Shown here in pieces: positions 56,923-64,000 of a stretch of DNA of 64,000 nt. The notes beneath the pieces are model-generated. The model made no database searches and was not told the DNA's origin. It was given only the letters and a program-made list of their open reading frames with translations. The stretch's first letter is position 1, and each line of letters starts with the position of its first letter. Source of the DNA: Pectobacterium parmentieri (GTDB lineage: Bacteria; Pseudomonadota; Gammaproteobacteria; Enterobacterales; Enterobacteriaceae); assembly GCF_001742145.1 (NCBI RefSeq), contig NZ_CP015749.1, forward strand, positions 4,278,001-4,342,000. Reading direction: 5' to 3'. The position numbers and the translations under genes are program-made.

Positions 56923-57126
56923 AACAGTTTGTGGTAAAACTATCCGCATCGTGCCATGAGTGTCAGCCGTACACAGCGAAAATGGCAACGACTTGGCAGG
57001 ATAACCGACAGGCTGATTGCAGTACGACATTGATTGCTGTGCGACAATGACAGAAATGTGCTGACGTCCGCCCACTTATGACGACGGAAGACGTCAAGAA
57101 AATCTAACAAAAGGGTATTACTTAAC

Positions 57127-57603
57127 ATGTCTGAACAAAACAACACAGAAATGGCTTTCCAAATCCAGCGTATCTACACCAAAGATATCTCTTTTGAAGC
57201 GCCGAATGCGCCTCAGGTGTTCCAGCAGGAATGGCAGCCAGAAGTAAAACTGGATCTGGATACGGCTTCTAGCCAACTGGCTGATGACATCTATGAAGTT
57301 GTACTGCGCGTGACCGTAACGGCTTCTCTGGGTGAAGAAACTGCGTTTCTGTGTGAAGTTCAGCAAGGTGGTATCTTTACCGTTGGTGGTATCGAAGGTA
57401 CTCAACTGGCGCACTGCCTGGGTGCATACTGCCCGAACATTCTGTTCCCTTATGCGCGTGAGTGCATCACCAGCCTGGTTTCTCGCGGTACTTTCCCGCA
57501 ATTGAACCTGGCACCGGTTAACTTTGATGCGCTGTTCATGAATTACCTGCAGCAGCAAACCGAGGGTGAAGGTGAAGGCGCTGCGCAGCATCAGGATGCC
57601 TGA
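57127..57603 (+). CDS. secB: Protein-export chaperone SecB
   Basis: The 158-residue acidic chaperone has [40 protein letters not shown] and [18 protein letters not shown] (landmarks only). It holds preproteins unfolded for SecA as a tetramer. Its TGA overlaps the gpsA ATG (ATGA). Confidence 0.97.
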   Translation: MSEQNNTEMAFQIQRIYTKDISFEAPNAPQVFQQEWQPEVKLDLDTASSQLADDIYEVVLRVTVTASLGEETAFLCEVQQGGIFTVGGIEGTQLAHCLGAYCPNILFPYARECITSLVSRGTFPQLNLAPVNFDALFMNYLQQQTEGEGEGAAQHQDA

Positions 57604-58622
57604 TGAACGCGTCTGACGCTTCCATGACTGTCATCGGTGCCGGTTCATACGGCACCGCATTAGCCATTACGCTGGCGCGTAATGGCCATCGAGTTGTGCT
57701 GTGGGGCCACAACTCTACGCACATTCAGGCGTTACAAACCGCTCGCTGTAATCAGGCATTCCTGCCTGATGTGCCTTTCCCTGATTCGCTACAGTTGGAA
57801 ACTAATTTGGCGCAGGCACTCGCTGCTAGCAGAAATGTGCTGGTTGTCGTGCCGAGCCATGTGTTTGGTGATGTTTTACGTCAGTTGAAACCTCACTTGC
57901 GTGCTGATGCGCGTATCGTGTGGGCGACCAAAGGTCTGGAAGCGGAAACAGGGCGTCTGTTACAGGATGTCGCACGTGAAGCATTGGGTGATACCATCCC
58001 GCTTGCGGTGGTGTCCGGCCCGACATTTGCCAAAGAATTAGCGGCCGGTATGCCGACGGCGATTGCACTGGCATCAACGGACAGTGAGTTTGCTGATGAC
58101 CTGCAACGGCTGCTGCACTGTGGGAAGAGCTTCCGCGTTTATAGCAACCCGGATTTTATCGGTGTGCAGTTGGGCGGCGCAGTGAAAAACGTCATTGCTA
58201 TCGGTGCCGGAATGTCTGACGGCATTGGGTTTGGTGCTAATGCACGAACCGCCCTGATCACTCGCGGATTGGCGGAAATGACCCGGCTTGGTGCCGCACT
58301 GGGTGCTGATCCTACTACCTTCATGGGGATGGCTGGGCTTGGCGATCTGGTGCTGACTTGTACTGATAATCAGTCCCGCAACCGACGCTTTGGCATGATG
58401 TTGGGGCAGGGAATGGATGTGCAGAGCGCGCAGGATAGCATTGGTCAGGTTGTTGAAGGATACCGCAATACCAAAGAGGTTCTGGCACTAGCGCAGCGCT
58501 ACGGCGTTGAAATGCCGATTACTGAGCAACTCTGGCAGGTTCTGTATTGTGGGAAAGATGCCCGAGAGGCGGCGCTGAGCCTGTTGGGGCGCACGCGTAA
58601 AGACGAAACCGCCAGATTGTAA
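57603..58622 (+). CDS. gpsA: Glycerol-3-phosphate dehydrogenase (NAD(P)+)
   Basis: The 339-residue protein has the NAD(P) motif [13 protein letters not shown], the [11 protein letters not shown] region, the catalytic lysine in [13 protein letters not shown] and the C-terminal EGYRNTKEV. It makes sn-glycerol 3-phosphate for phospholipids. It is coupled to secB. An ERIC copy separates it from cysE. Confidence 0.97.
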   Translation: MNASDASMTVIGAGSYGTALAITLARNGHRVVLWGHNSTHIQALQTARCNQAFLPDVPFPDSLQLETNLAQALAASRNVLVVVPSHVFGDVLRQLKPHLRADARIVWATKGLEAETGRLLQDVAREALGDTIPLAVVSGPTFAKELAAGMPTAIALASTDSEFADDLQRLLHCGKSFRVYSNPDFIGVQLGGAVKNVIAIGAGMSDGIGFGANARTALITRGLAEMTRLGAALGADPTTFMGMAGLGDLVLTCTDNQSRNRRFGMMLGQGMDVQSAQDSIGQVVEGYRNTKEVLALAQRYGVEMPITEQLWQVLYCGKDAREAALSLLGRTRKDETARL

Positions 58623-58640
58623 AACACGTCGTTCTATGCG

Positions 58641-58775
58641 CTAACTCATTCGAGTTTCAGGACAAAACGTTAACGTTTTGAACAACGCAAAGCGTTGACT
58701 CTTTGGGTAAGGCATGTGTAGGTGTGCCGCGTAACGCAGCCAATGCACATGCAACCTGAAGTATGGCAAGTCTAT
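58641..58775. repeat. Diverged ERIC-derived repeat between gpsA and cysE
   Basis: Reading in the opposite sense to the 14.7-kb copy: CGAGTTTCAGGACAAAACGT, CGTTTT and AACGC/GCGTT palindromes, then GCATGTG and CAACCTGAAGTATGGCAAG at the far end. The central ERIC core is largely lost while one hairpin insertion module is kept. It sits inside what is normally the gpsA-cysE operon. Confidence 0.75.
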
Positions 58776-58902
58776 GCTGGGCTTCCTAATCCTGGGGGCT
58801 CATAGTATCTTCATTTTCTTGTATACGAGCGGTGGCGCTACTAAGCCTGTCGTTTGAGAACAGATATACGCTGTGGTGTGTGGTATCTCGGAGAGTAAGG
58901 CA

Positions 58903-59724
58903 ATGTCGACAGAAGAATTGGAACTGGTCTGGAGCAATATCAAAACAGAAGCGCGCAACCTCGCAGACTGTGAACCGATGCTGGCCAGCTTTTTTCATGC
59001 CACGTTGCTGAAGCACGAGAATTTAGGTAGTGCACTGAGCTACATGCTAGCGAACAAGCTAGCCAATTCTATTATGCCCGCGATCGCTATTCGTGAGGTG
59101 GTGGAAGAAGCCTACCGCGCCGAGCCGCAGATGATCGTTTCCGCCGCTCGCGATATCCAGGCGGTCTGTCTGCGCGATCCGGCGGTGGACAAATACTCGA
59201 CGCCGCTACTTTACCTGAAAGGGTTTCATGCATTACAGGCTTATCGCATTGGCCACTGGCTTTGGTCTCAGGATCGTAAAGCGCTGGCGGTCTATTTCCA
59301 GAACCAGATCTCGGTTTCTTTTGGTGTGGATATTCACCCGGCGGCGAGAATCGGCTGTGGGATCATGCTCGATCATGCAACAGGTATTGTGATCGGCGAA
59401 ACGGCCGTGGTTGAAAATGATGTCTCCATTCTACAATCCGTGACGCTGGGCGGTACGGGTAAAACCAGCGGCGATCGTCACCCTAAAATTCGCGAAGGTG
59501 TGATGATTGGCGCAGGGGCGAAAATTCTGGGGAATATTGAGGTTGGCTGTGGCGCGAAAATTGGTGCTGGTTCTGTCGTGTTGCAATCGGTGCCTCCACA
59601 TACGACGGCGGCAGGGGTTCCGGCCCGCATCGTCGGTCGCCCGGAAAGCGATAAACCCGCGATGGATATGGATCAGTATTTCAACGGTATCAACCGTGGT
59701 TTCGAATATGGCGACGGCATCTAG
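58903..59724 (+). CDS. cysE: Serine O-acetyltransferase
   Basis: The 273-residue product (same length as E. coli CysE) has an N-terminal helical domain, then hexapeptide repeats with the catalytic DHATGIVIGETAVVE (His and Asp) and GGTGKTSGDRHPKI loop, and the C-terminal tail ending FEYGDGI that binds cysteine synthase and cysteine. It makes O-acetylserine. The start at 58903 follows GAGAGTAAGG; the longer frame at 58873 is rejected. An ERIC-derived repeat lies upstream, which may add its own RNA structure to the transcript. Confidence 0.97.
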   Translation: MSTEELELVWSNIKTEARNLADCEPMLASFFHATLLKHENLGSALSYMLANKLANSIMPAIAIREVVEEAYRAEPQMIVSAARDIQAVCLRDPAVDKYSTPLLYLKGFHALQAYRIGHWLWSQDRKALAVYFQNQISVSFGVDIHPAARIGCGIMLDHATGIVIGETAVVENDVSILQSVTLGGTGKTSGDRHPKIREGVMIGAGAKILGNIEVGCGAKIGAGSVVLQSVPPHTTAAGVPARIVGRPESDKPAMDMDQYFNGINRGFEYGDGI

Positions 59725-59764
59725 CCTCGCGACATAGGTTCTTCATTATCCCTTGCTGAATATA

Positions 59765-59791
59765 AACCACCGATAAATAAGGTGGTTTTTT
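59765..59791 (+). terminator. Terminator of cysE
   Basis: AACCACC pairs GGTGGTT around 9 nt, followed by TTTTTG, 41 nt after the stop. Confidence 0.85.
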
Positions 59792-59898
59792 GTTATTGCA
59801 GCTAAGAAACGTCTGAAAGCAACGCTTGGTTCGCTATCTATTTAAGCACTGTCGCTGTTTATCCCTTCATAATAGGTCGTTTTAGTTTCCCGTTTATA

Positions 59899-60025
59899 TA
59901 TACCCGTCATACTTCAAGTTGCATGTGTGTTGGCCGCGTTTAGTCATCCGAATCACTTACCTGAGTAAGGTCATCGGGATGCCTTCTCTTGCCACCTTCC
60001 TGAAATTCGAATTATTTAGGGTATA
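59899..60025. repeat. Full-length ERIC element (127 bp)
   Basis: It starts TATACCCGTCATACTTCAAG and ends with the inverse-type GAATTATTTAGGGTATA, with core AATCACTTACCTGAGTAAGG and CGGGATGCCTTC. The 127-bp length equals canonical ERIC. The 59725-60131 gap otherwise holds only the cysE terminator and the pagP leader. Confidence 0.92.
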
Positions 60026-60131
60026 GGCAGATTACGTGAACTAAACTATATATTTTGGTAACCATCGGAATAGCTTTGCTTGGATCACCTTTGTTTGAAT
60101 GGAATCGTGACGCTGTTACAGAGAACCTTAT

Positions 60132-60761
60132 ATGCATTTGAAGCGAGCTTTAATCACGTTGAGTTTGATTACTCTACCTATCATCCCTTTTTCGAGTTAC
60201 GCAGTAGAAAGCATAAATAATACGGGCAGCATGGAAAGCCCTGCATCCGTCGCGGCGGATTCTACGTCGAATAAGCAGGATGAAAGTTGGTGGCAGAGAA
60301 GTAAACACAACCTGTCTGCGACCTGGAATACGTCGCAGAGCCACGATATTTATATCCCAGCGATCACTTGGCATAACCGCTGGACGTATGATAAAGAAAA
60401 GACTGACAAATATAATGAAAGGCCGTGGGGCGCGGGTTACGGTGTTTCCCGTTTGGATCAGGATGGCGATTGGCACGGGCTTTATATCATGGCTTTTAAA
60501 GACTCCTTTAATAAATGGGAGCCTATTGGTGGTTACGGCTATGAAAAGCGCTGGCGGCCCACCCACGATCAGGATTTTCAACTAGGTCTGGGCTTTACGG
60601 CGGGTTTCACTATGCGTGATAACTGGAACTATATCCCGATCCCTGTATTGTTGCCCTTGGCGTCAATAAGTTATAGCAAACTCTCTTTTCAGGCGACGTA
60701 TATTCCCGGAACGTATAATAACGGTAATGTCTTCTTTGCCTGGTTTAGATGGCAGATTTAG
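60132..60761 (+). CDS. pagP: Lipid A palmitoyltransferase PagP
   Basis: A signal peptide (about 1-24, ending SSYA) is followed by a serine/asparagine-rich linker of about 30 residues longer than in E. coli. The eight-strand barrel then follows, with the catalytic residues in [12 protein letters not shown] (His) and [12 protein letters not shown] (Asp-Ser), and a barrel end FAWFRWQI. It transfers palmitate from phospholipid to lipid A in the outer membrane and protects against antimicrobial peptides. In many enterics it is PhoP-controlled; I see no clear PhoP box. Confidence 0.92.
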   Translation: MHLKRALITLSLITLPIIPFSSYAVESINNTGSMESPASVAADSTSNKQDESWWQRSKHNLSATWNTSQSHDIYIPAITWHNRWTYDKEKTDKYNERPWGAGYGVSRLDQDGDWHGLYIMAFKDSFNKWEPIGGYGYEKRWRPTHDQDFQLGLGFTAGFTMRDNWNYIPIPVLLPLASISYSKLSFQATYIPGTYNNGNVFFAWFRWQI

Positions 60762-60810
60762 AAAGTTTCTTGGGAATATCTTAGGAACAAAGGGGACCTA
60801 CACTCGGAAT

Positions 60811-60905
60811 CATCCGAGCAGCATAGTCAACGCACAAGTAACTTGAAGTATGAAGAATACGTGCTATCAGCTTTAACGGCCTCGAATGTTGAGGTCATTA
60901 AAGCT
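60811..60905. repeat. ERIC remnant and stem-loop after pagP
   Basis: Around 60811-60858 an ERIC right-end-like stretch (GTAACTTGAAGTATGAAG, inverse to the left end) is preceded by CGGAATCATCCG. A stem follows at 60869-60905 (AGCTTTAA pairs TTAAAGCT, CCTC pairs GAGG), which may act as the pagP transcript end though no U tract follows. Confidence 0.5.
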
Positions 60906-60993
60906 GCGTTGGTTATTAGTATAATACTGGAATTATCTGTTAATACGGAATTTTACATCATAGTTTATGATATAATGAGGGTGGTTTTTGGTG

Positions 60994-61452
60994 TTATTCC
61001 GGCCAATTAAGTCCTGAACCACTAATGTCAACATTTTCATCACTACATTCAGAATTGTCACTATATTCACATGAGTGAACAAAGAGTATTGTTAATTTTG
61101 GTTTTTTTCCACATGATCCGCCTATTGCCAGATTAGTTGAGACATTATATTCGTTGGGCTGTATTGGATTTTTATAGTTGATATGACCGGCATCACATCT
61201 GAATAGTCTTTCTTCATTCTTAATAACAATCGAAGCCGTAAAGTTTTTTAGTGGGCTGTTTGCCAGATTTTTTATTGTATAACTGCAATCACATCCTTCA
61301 TTAGAATCCGTGAGTTTAGCGTTTACAATGGCTACTTTTATAGTTTCTTGAACGGTGACTTCATTTTTTGGAGCCGTTTTCATTTCCTCGGCATTAACCC
61401 ATGAGGAAAAAAAAAGTGATGAAGCAAGGGTAGCCAATAAAATTTTTTTCAT
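60994..61452 (-). CDS. Secreted hypothetical protein with conserved cysteines
   Basis: The 152-residue protein has a clear signal peptide (about 1-21, ending VNAEE). The mature part has seven cysteines (CDCSY, RCDAGH, GGSCGKK, HSCEY, SECSD), probably disulphide-linked, in an AT-rich gene. No family is recognised. It is convergent with pagP and followed upstream by a 282-nt gap (61453-61734) in which I see nothing coding. Confidence 0.65.
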   Translation of the reverse strand: MKKILLATLASSLFFSSWVNAEEMKTAPKNEVTVQETIKVAIVNAKLTDSNEGCDCSYTIKNLANSPLKNFTASIVIKNEERLFRCDAGHINYKNPIQPNEYNVSTNLAIGGSCGKKPKLTILFVHSCEYSDNSECSDENVDISGSGLNWPE

Positions 61453-61734
61453 AAATCCTTCCCTGTTAAAATATATAATGATATAGCCGTGTTAATTATA
61501 GAGATGTCGATGTTGATATTAAATTTATAAAATAGAAAATTTATTAATATGGTTTTTTGTACTGATAATTTTGTTTTGTAGGATAGATTTTACTTTTCCT
61601 TCGGTACTCTTCTTCATCATGAGAATGGTATGAAAACTGACTTCTCTCATTTGTTTGTTATTTGTTCTGATGTAAACCACATTGTCTGAAATCCATTCAG
61701 CCATCTCCGCTACAATGACGATACTTTTTTCTCA

Positions 61735-62646
61735 GTGGATGCTGTCGTGCCATTACTTATTATCACCACGATCTTGTGGGCATTTTCATTCAGCTTGATT
61801 GGCGAATATCTGGCGGGTCAGGTCGATAGCTGGTTTTCTGCGATGTTCCGCCTGACGGCGGCGGCGGTGGTATTTTTGCCGTTCTTACGTTGGCGGGGCT
61901 ACGCGCCGCGCGTCATTTGTTTGTATATGTTAGTAGGTGCTTGCCAACTTGGTATCATGTACCTGTTCGTGTTCCAGGCTTACCTGTACCTGACCGTACC
62001 TGAGTTTTTACTTTTCACAGTGATGACGCCGTTGTACGTCACGCTAATTTACGATCTGCTTGCCCGACAGCGCCTGCGTTGGGGCTATGCTATGAGTGCG
62101 CTTCTGGCAGTATTCGGCGCAGCCGTGATCCACTATCACGGCGTGAGCGAGCATTTCTGGTGGGGGTTCCTGCTGGTGCAGGTGGCTAACGTGTGTTTTG
62201 CCGCAGGCCAGGTTGGCTATAAGCGCCTGATGGAGATTCATCCTGTGCCGCAGCACTGCGCGTTTTCCTGGTTTTATCTGGGAGCGGCAATCGTGACGAT
62301 AGTCGCGTGGCTGCTCTTCGGTAATATGGCTAAGCTACCCACCACAACCTTGCAGTGGGGCGTACTGGCCTGGCTGGGGATTGGCGCTTCAGGCTTGGGT
62401 TATTTTATGTGGAACTATGGCGCAACCCAGGTGGATGCCGGAACGCTCAGCATAATGAATAACTTTCACGTGCCGGCTGGGCTACTGGTCAACTTCGCCA
62501 TTTGGCACAAAACGCCAGATTGGCTGAGCTTTATCGTGGGGACGGCAATCATTACGTCCTCGCTGTGGGTGCACCAGCATTGGGTCGTGAAGCGTCCTTC
62601 ACGAACGGTAAATGATCACAAGCGTGCTGACGCGCCGAACGAATAA
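61735..62646 (+). CDS. yigM: EamA/DMT-family transporter YigM (biotin transporter type)
   Basis: The 303-residue protein has ten membrane helices with the paired EamA arrangement ([20 protein letters not shown] at the start, [22 protein letters not shown] in the second half, given as landmarks). E. coli YigM sits at the same place beside metR and has been shown to transport biotin. The start is a GTG at 61735; a second GTG lies four codons later. Its last 95 nt overlap the end of convergent metR. Confidence 0.85.
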   Translation: MDAVVPLLIITTILWAFSFSLIGEYLAGQVDSWFSAMFRLTAAAVVFLPFLRWRGYAPRVICLYMLVGACQLGIMYLFVFQAYLYLTVPEFLLFTVMTPLYVTLIYDLLARQRLRWGYAMSALLAVFGAAVIHYHGVSEHFWWGFLLVQVANVCFAAGQVGYKRLMEIHPVPQHCAFSWFYLGAAIVTIVAWLLFGNMAKLPTTTLQWGVLAWLGIGASGLGYFMWNYGATQVDAGTLSIMNNFHVPAGLLVNFAIWHKTPDWLSFIVGTAIITSSLWVHQHWVVKRPSRTVNDHKRADAPNE

Positions 62647-63487
62647 ACGCATCAAGTACCGGTTGGCGCTGTTCTCCGTCGCGGACGGCGGCGTACAACC
62701 GGCTCCAAAGCCCATCACCCAGCGATTTGGTTACAATTAGCCCTTGGCGTTCAAAACTTTCCACCACCCAGTGTGGTAGCGCGGCAATTCCCATACGGGC
62801 GGCGACCATCTGAATCAACAGCAGTGTGTTATCCACGCTTTTCAGCGCAGGGCTGACGCCGGCTGGCTGTAAAAAGTGACGCCAGACGTCCAACCGCTGC
62901 CGCTGTACCGGATAGATCATCAGGGTTTCTGTGCTGAAATCCTCCGGCTCGATCTTCTCTTTTTTTGCCAGTGGATGATCGGGAGCAAGCACCAGCCTGA
63001 CTTCAAAGTCAAACAGAGGCGAATAGTGCAGGCCGCTGCGCGGCATGATGTCGGAGGTCATGACCAGATCCAATTCGCCTTGCTGGAGTGCTGGCTGAGG
63101 GTCGAATGTCACACCCGATTTAAAATCCATTACGACCTGCGGCCAGTGCTGATGAAACTCGTCTAGCGCAGGCGTCAGCCACTGAATACAGCTATGACAC
63201 TCGATTGCCAGACGCAGCGTGGTTTGGTGCGGCTCGTGGCAGGCCTGCAACGCCTGCTGGATCTGCGGTAACACCTGCTCTGCCAACTGCAACAGAATTT
63301 CTCCCTGAGGCGTAAAACGTAGCGGCTGGCTTTTACGCACGAATAGCCTGAACCCAAGACGCTGTTCCAGATCGCTGAACTGATGGGATAACGCCGATTG
63401 GGTTTGGTGAAGTGCAGCGGCAGCGGCGGCTAACGATCCGGTATTGCGCAGTGCTTGCAGCGTTCGCAGGTGTTTGAATTCGATCAT
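62552..63487 (-). CDS. metR: Transcriptional activator of methionine synthesis MetR
   Basis: The 311-residue LysR protein has the helix-turn-helix [34 protein letters not shown] (about 4-37, landmark) and a LysR effector domain that binds homocysteine in the E. coli protein. It is divergent from metE with a 104-nt regulatory gap and activates metE and metH. The C-terminus overlaps yigM by 95 nt tail to tail. Confidence 0.96.
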   Translation of the reverse strand: MIEFKHLRTLQALRNTGSLAAAAAALHQTQSALSHQFSDLEQRLGFRLFVRKSQPLRFTPQGEILLQLAEQVLPQIQQALQACHEPHQTTLRLAIECHSCIQWLTPALDEFHQHWPQVVMDFKSGVTFDPQPALQQGELDLVMTSDIMPRSGLHYSPLFDFEVRLVLAPDHPLAKKEKIEPEDFSTETLMIYPVQRQRLDVWRHFLQPAGVSPALKSVDNTLLLIQMVAARMGIAALPHWVVESFERQGLIVTKSLGDGLWSRLYAAVRDGEQRQPVLDAFIRSARQHACDHLPFVKDASRPNAGAPTART

Positions 63488-63499
63488 GAGAGTCCTTCA
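63487..63499. promoter_or_regulatory. Candidate MetR-binding site in the metR-metE gap
   Basis: TGAGAGTCCTTCA matches the MetR consensus TGAA-N5-TTCA with one mismatch and overlaps the metR start codon, as expected for autoregulation. A second dyad TTCAC-N7-GTGAA lies at 63496-63512. Confidence 0.45.
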
Positions 63500-63551
63500 C
63501 AGTGACAGTGAATAAATTGCGCTTGTGCTTACTACACTACCTGCGGATTAT

Positions 63552-63575
63552 GGATGTGTAAACATCTGGACGGCT
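63552..63575. promoter_or_regulatory. Three tandem met boxes (MetJ operator) before metE
   Basis: Contiguous 8-mers GGATGTGT, AAACATCT and GGACGGCT match the MetJ consensus AGACGTCT at 5, 6 and 6 of 8 positions. They end 16 nt before the metE start. Tandem 8-bp sites with S-adenosylmethionine-bound MetJ are the known form of repression. Confidence 0.75.
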
Positions 63576-63591
63576 AAATGAGGAATTAACG

Positions 63592-64000
63592 ATGGCGATT
63601 GTGAATCACACACTGGGTTTTCCGCGCGTTGGACTACGTCGTGAACTGAAAAAAGCGCAGGAAAGCTACTGGGCAGGTAACGCGACACAGGAAGAGTTGC
63701 TGGCCGTCGGACGCGAGTTGCGTGCGCGTCATTGGCAACAACAGAAGGATGCTGGCGTTGATCTGCTGCCAGTGGGTGATTTCGCCTGGTACGACCATGT
63801 GCTGACCACGAGTCTGCTGCTGGGTAACGTACCTGCGCGTCATCAGAATGAAGACGGCTCGGTCGATCTGGACACACTGTTCCGTATTGGTCGTGGACGA
63901 GCGCCAACCGGTCAACCTGCCGCTGCGGCAGAAATGACTAAATGGTTTAACACGAACTATCACTATATGGTGCCGGAATTCACTCAAGGGCAGCAGTTTA
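63592..64000 (+). CDS. metE: Cobalamin-independent methionine synthase (5' part, cut by window end)
   Basis: The first 136 codons are present: [39 protein letters not shown], and the substrate-binding [15 protein letters not shown] region, which binds folate and homocysteine in the N-terminal barrel. The gene continues past the window. It is preceded by met boxes and divergent from metR, so it is repressed by MetJ and activated by MetR. Confidence 0.97.
   Translation, partial: MAIVNHTLGFPRVGLRRELKKAQESYWAGNATQEELLAVGRELRARHWQQQKDAGVDLLPVGDFAWYDHVLTTSLLLGNVPARHQNEDGSVDLDTLFRIGRGRAPTGQPAAAAEMTKWFNTNYHYMVPEFTQGQQF

Overview
The window reads as chromosome of a soft-rot enterobacterium, most probably Pectobacterium or a close Pectobacteriaceae relative. 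The evidence is enterobacterial gene order (rph-pyrE/slmA, dut-coaBC/radC-rpmBG-mutM, coaD-waaA, the waa core cluster, hldD/kbl-tdh, envC-yibQ/yibN-secB-gpsA-cysE, yigM/metR/metE), proteins close to E. coli homologs as recalled, and several ERIC repeats. No database search was possible, so the genus is an inference. No tRNA, rRNA, CRISPR array or complete insertion sequence was recognised.

Layout. 1-4 kb: tail of a translationally coupled lipid operon (PAP2 phosphatase, sterol-desaturase family enzyme, two paralogous fatty acid desaturases), then an LprI-domain secreted protein. 5-10 kb: aldA and lldD, separated by an unusually structured spacer, then GrpB and an AI-2E family permease. 10-12.7 kb: small lipoproteins, hypotheticals and an XRE regulator whose start codon lies in a perfect palindrome. 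12.7-24.4 kb: yicC, normally beside rph, is separated from it by about 11 kb. The intervening segment holds a LysR gene with a sigma-54 promoter and NtrC-like sites, and a long operon running dipeptide epimerase, gsiABCD-type transporter, P1 peptidase, DppA-type peptidase, isoaspartyl peptidase. This looks like a peptide and nitrogen scavenging system for unusual (D-, iso-, beta-linked) peptides.

24.5-34 kb: housekeeping genes, including rpmG (too short for usual ORF cut-offs), a WaaH-like glycosyltransferase, coaD and waaA. 34-51.5 kb: LPS core locus, all on the minus strand. hldD-waaF-waaC-waaL come first. A promoter region with a JUMPstart/ops element (RfaH control) then precedes waaQ-waaG-waaP-waaB-waaO, a second GT8, an unassigned glycosyltransferase and an acetyltransferase. 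After an 8-bp tandem repeat comes a visibly AT-rich module: an inositol-monophosphatase-like phosphatase, a fusion of a GT42/DUF115-like domain with a NeuB-like synthase lacking the SAF domain, a NeuA-like CMP-sugar synthetase, an IS remnant and a GT-B transferase. This is the best candidate for an undescribed system: a minimal route that makes, activates and attaches a nonulosonic-acid-like sugar to the LPS core.

51.7-64 kb: kbl-tdh, yibQ, envC, yibN, secB, gpsA, cysE, pagP, a secreted hypothetical protein, yigM, metR and the start of metE with tandem met boxes. Relative to E. coli, gpmM and grxC are absent from their usual places. ERIC copies sit between gpsA and cysE, after cysE and after pagP. 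Starts were chosen by Shine-Dalgarno spacing and family alignment from memory; domain assignments rest on motifs visible in the translations.
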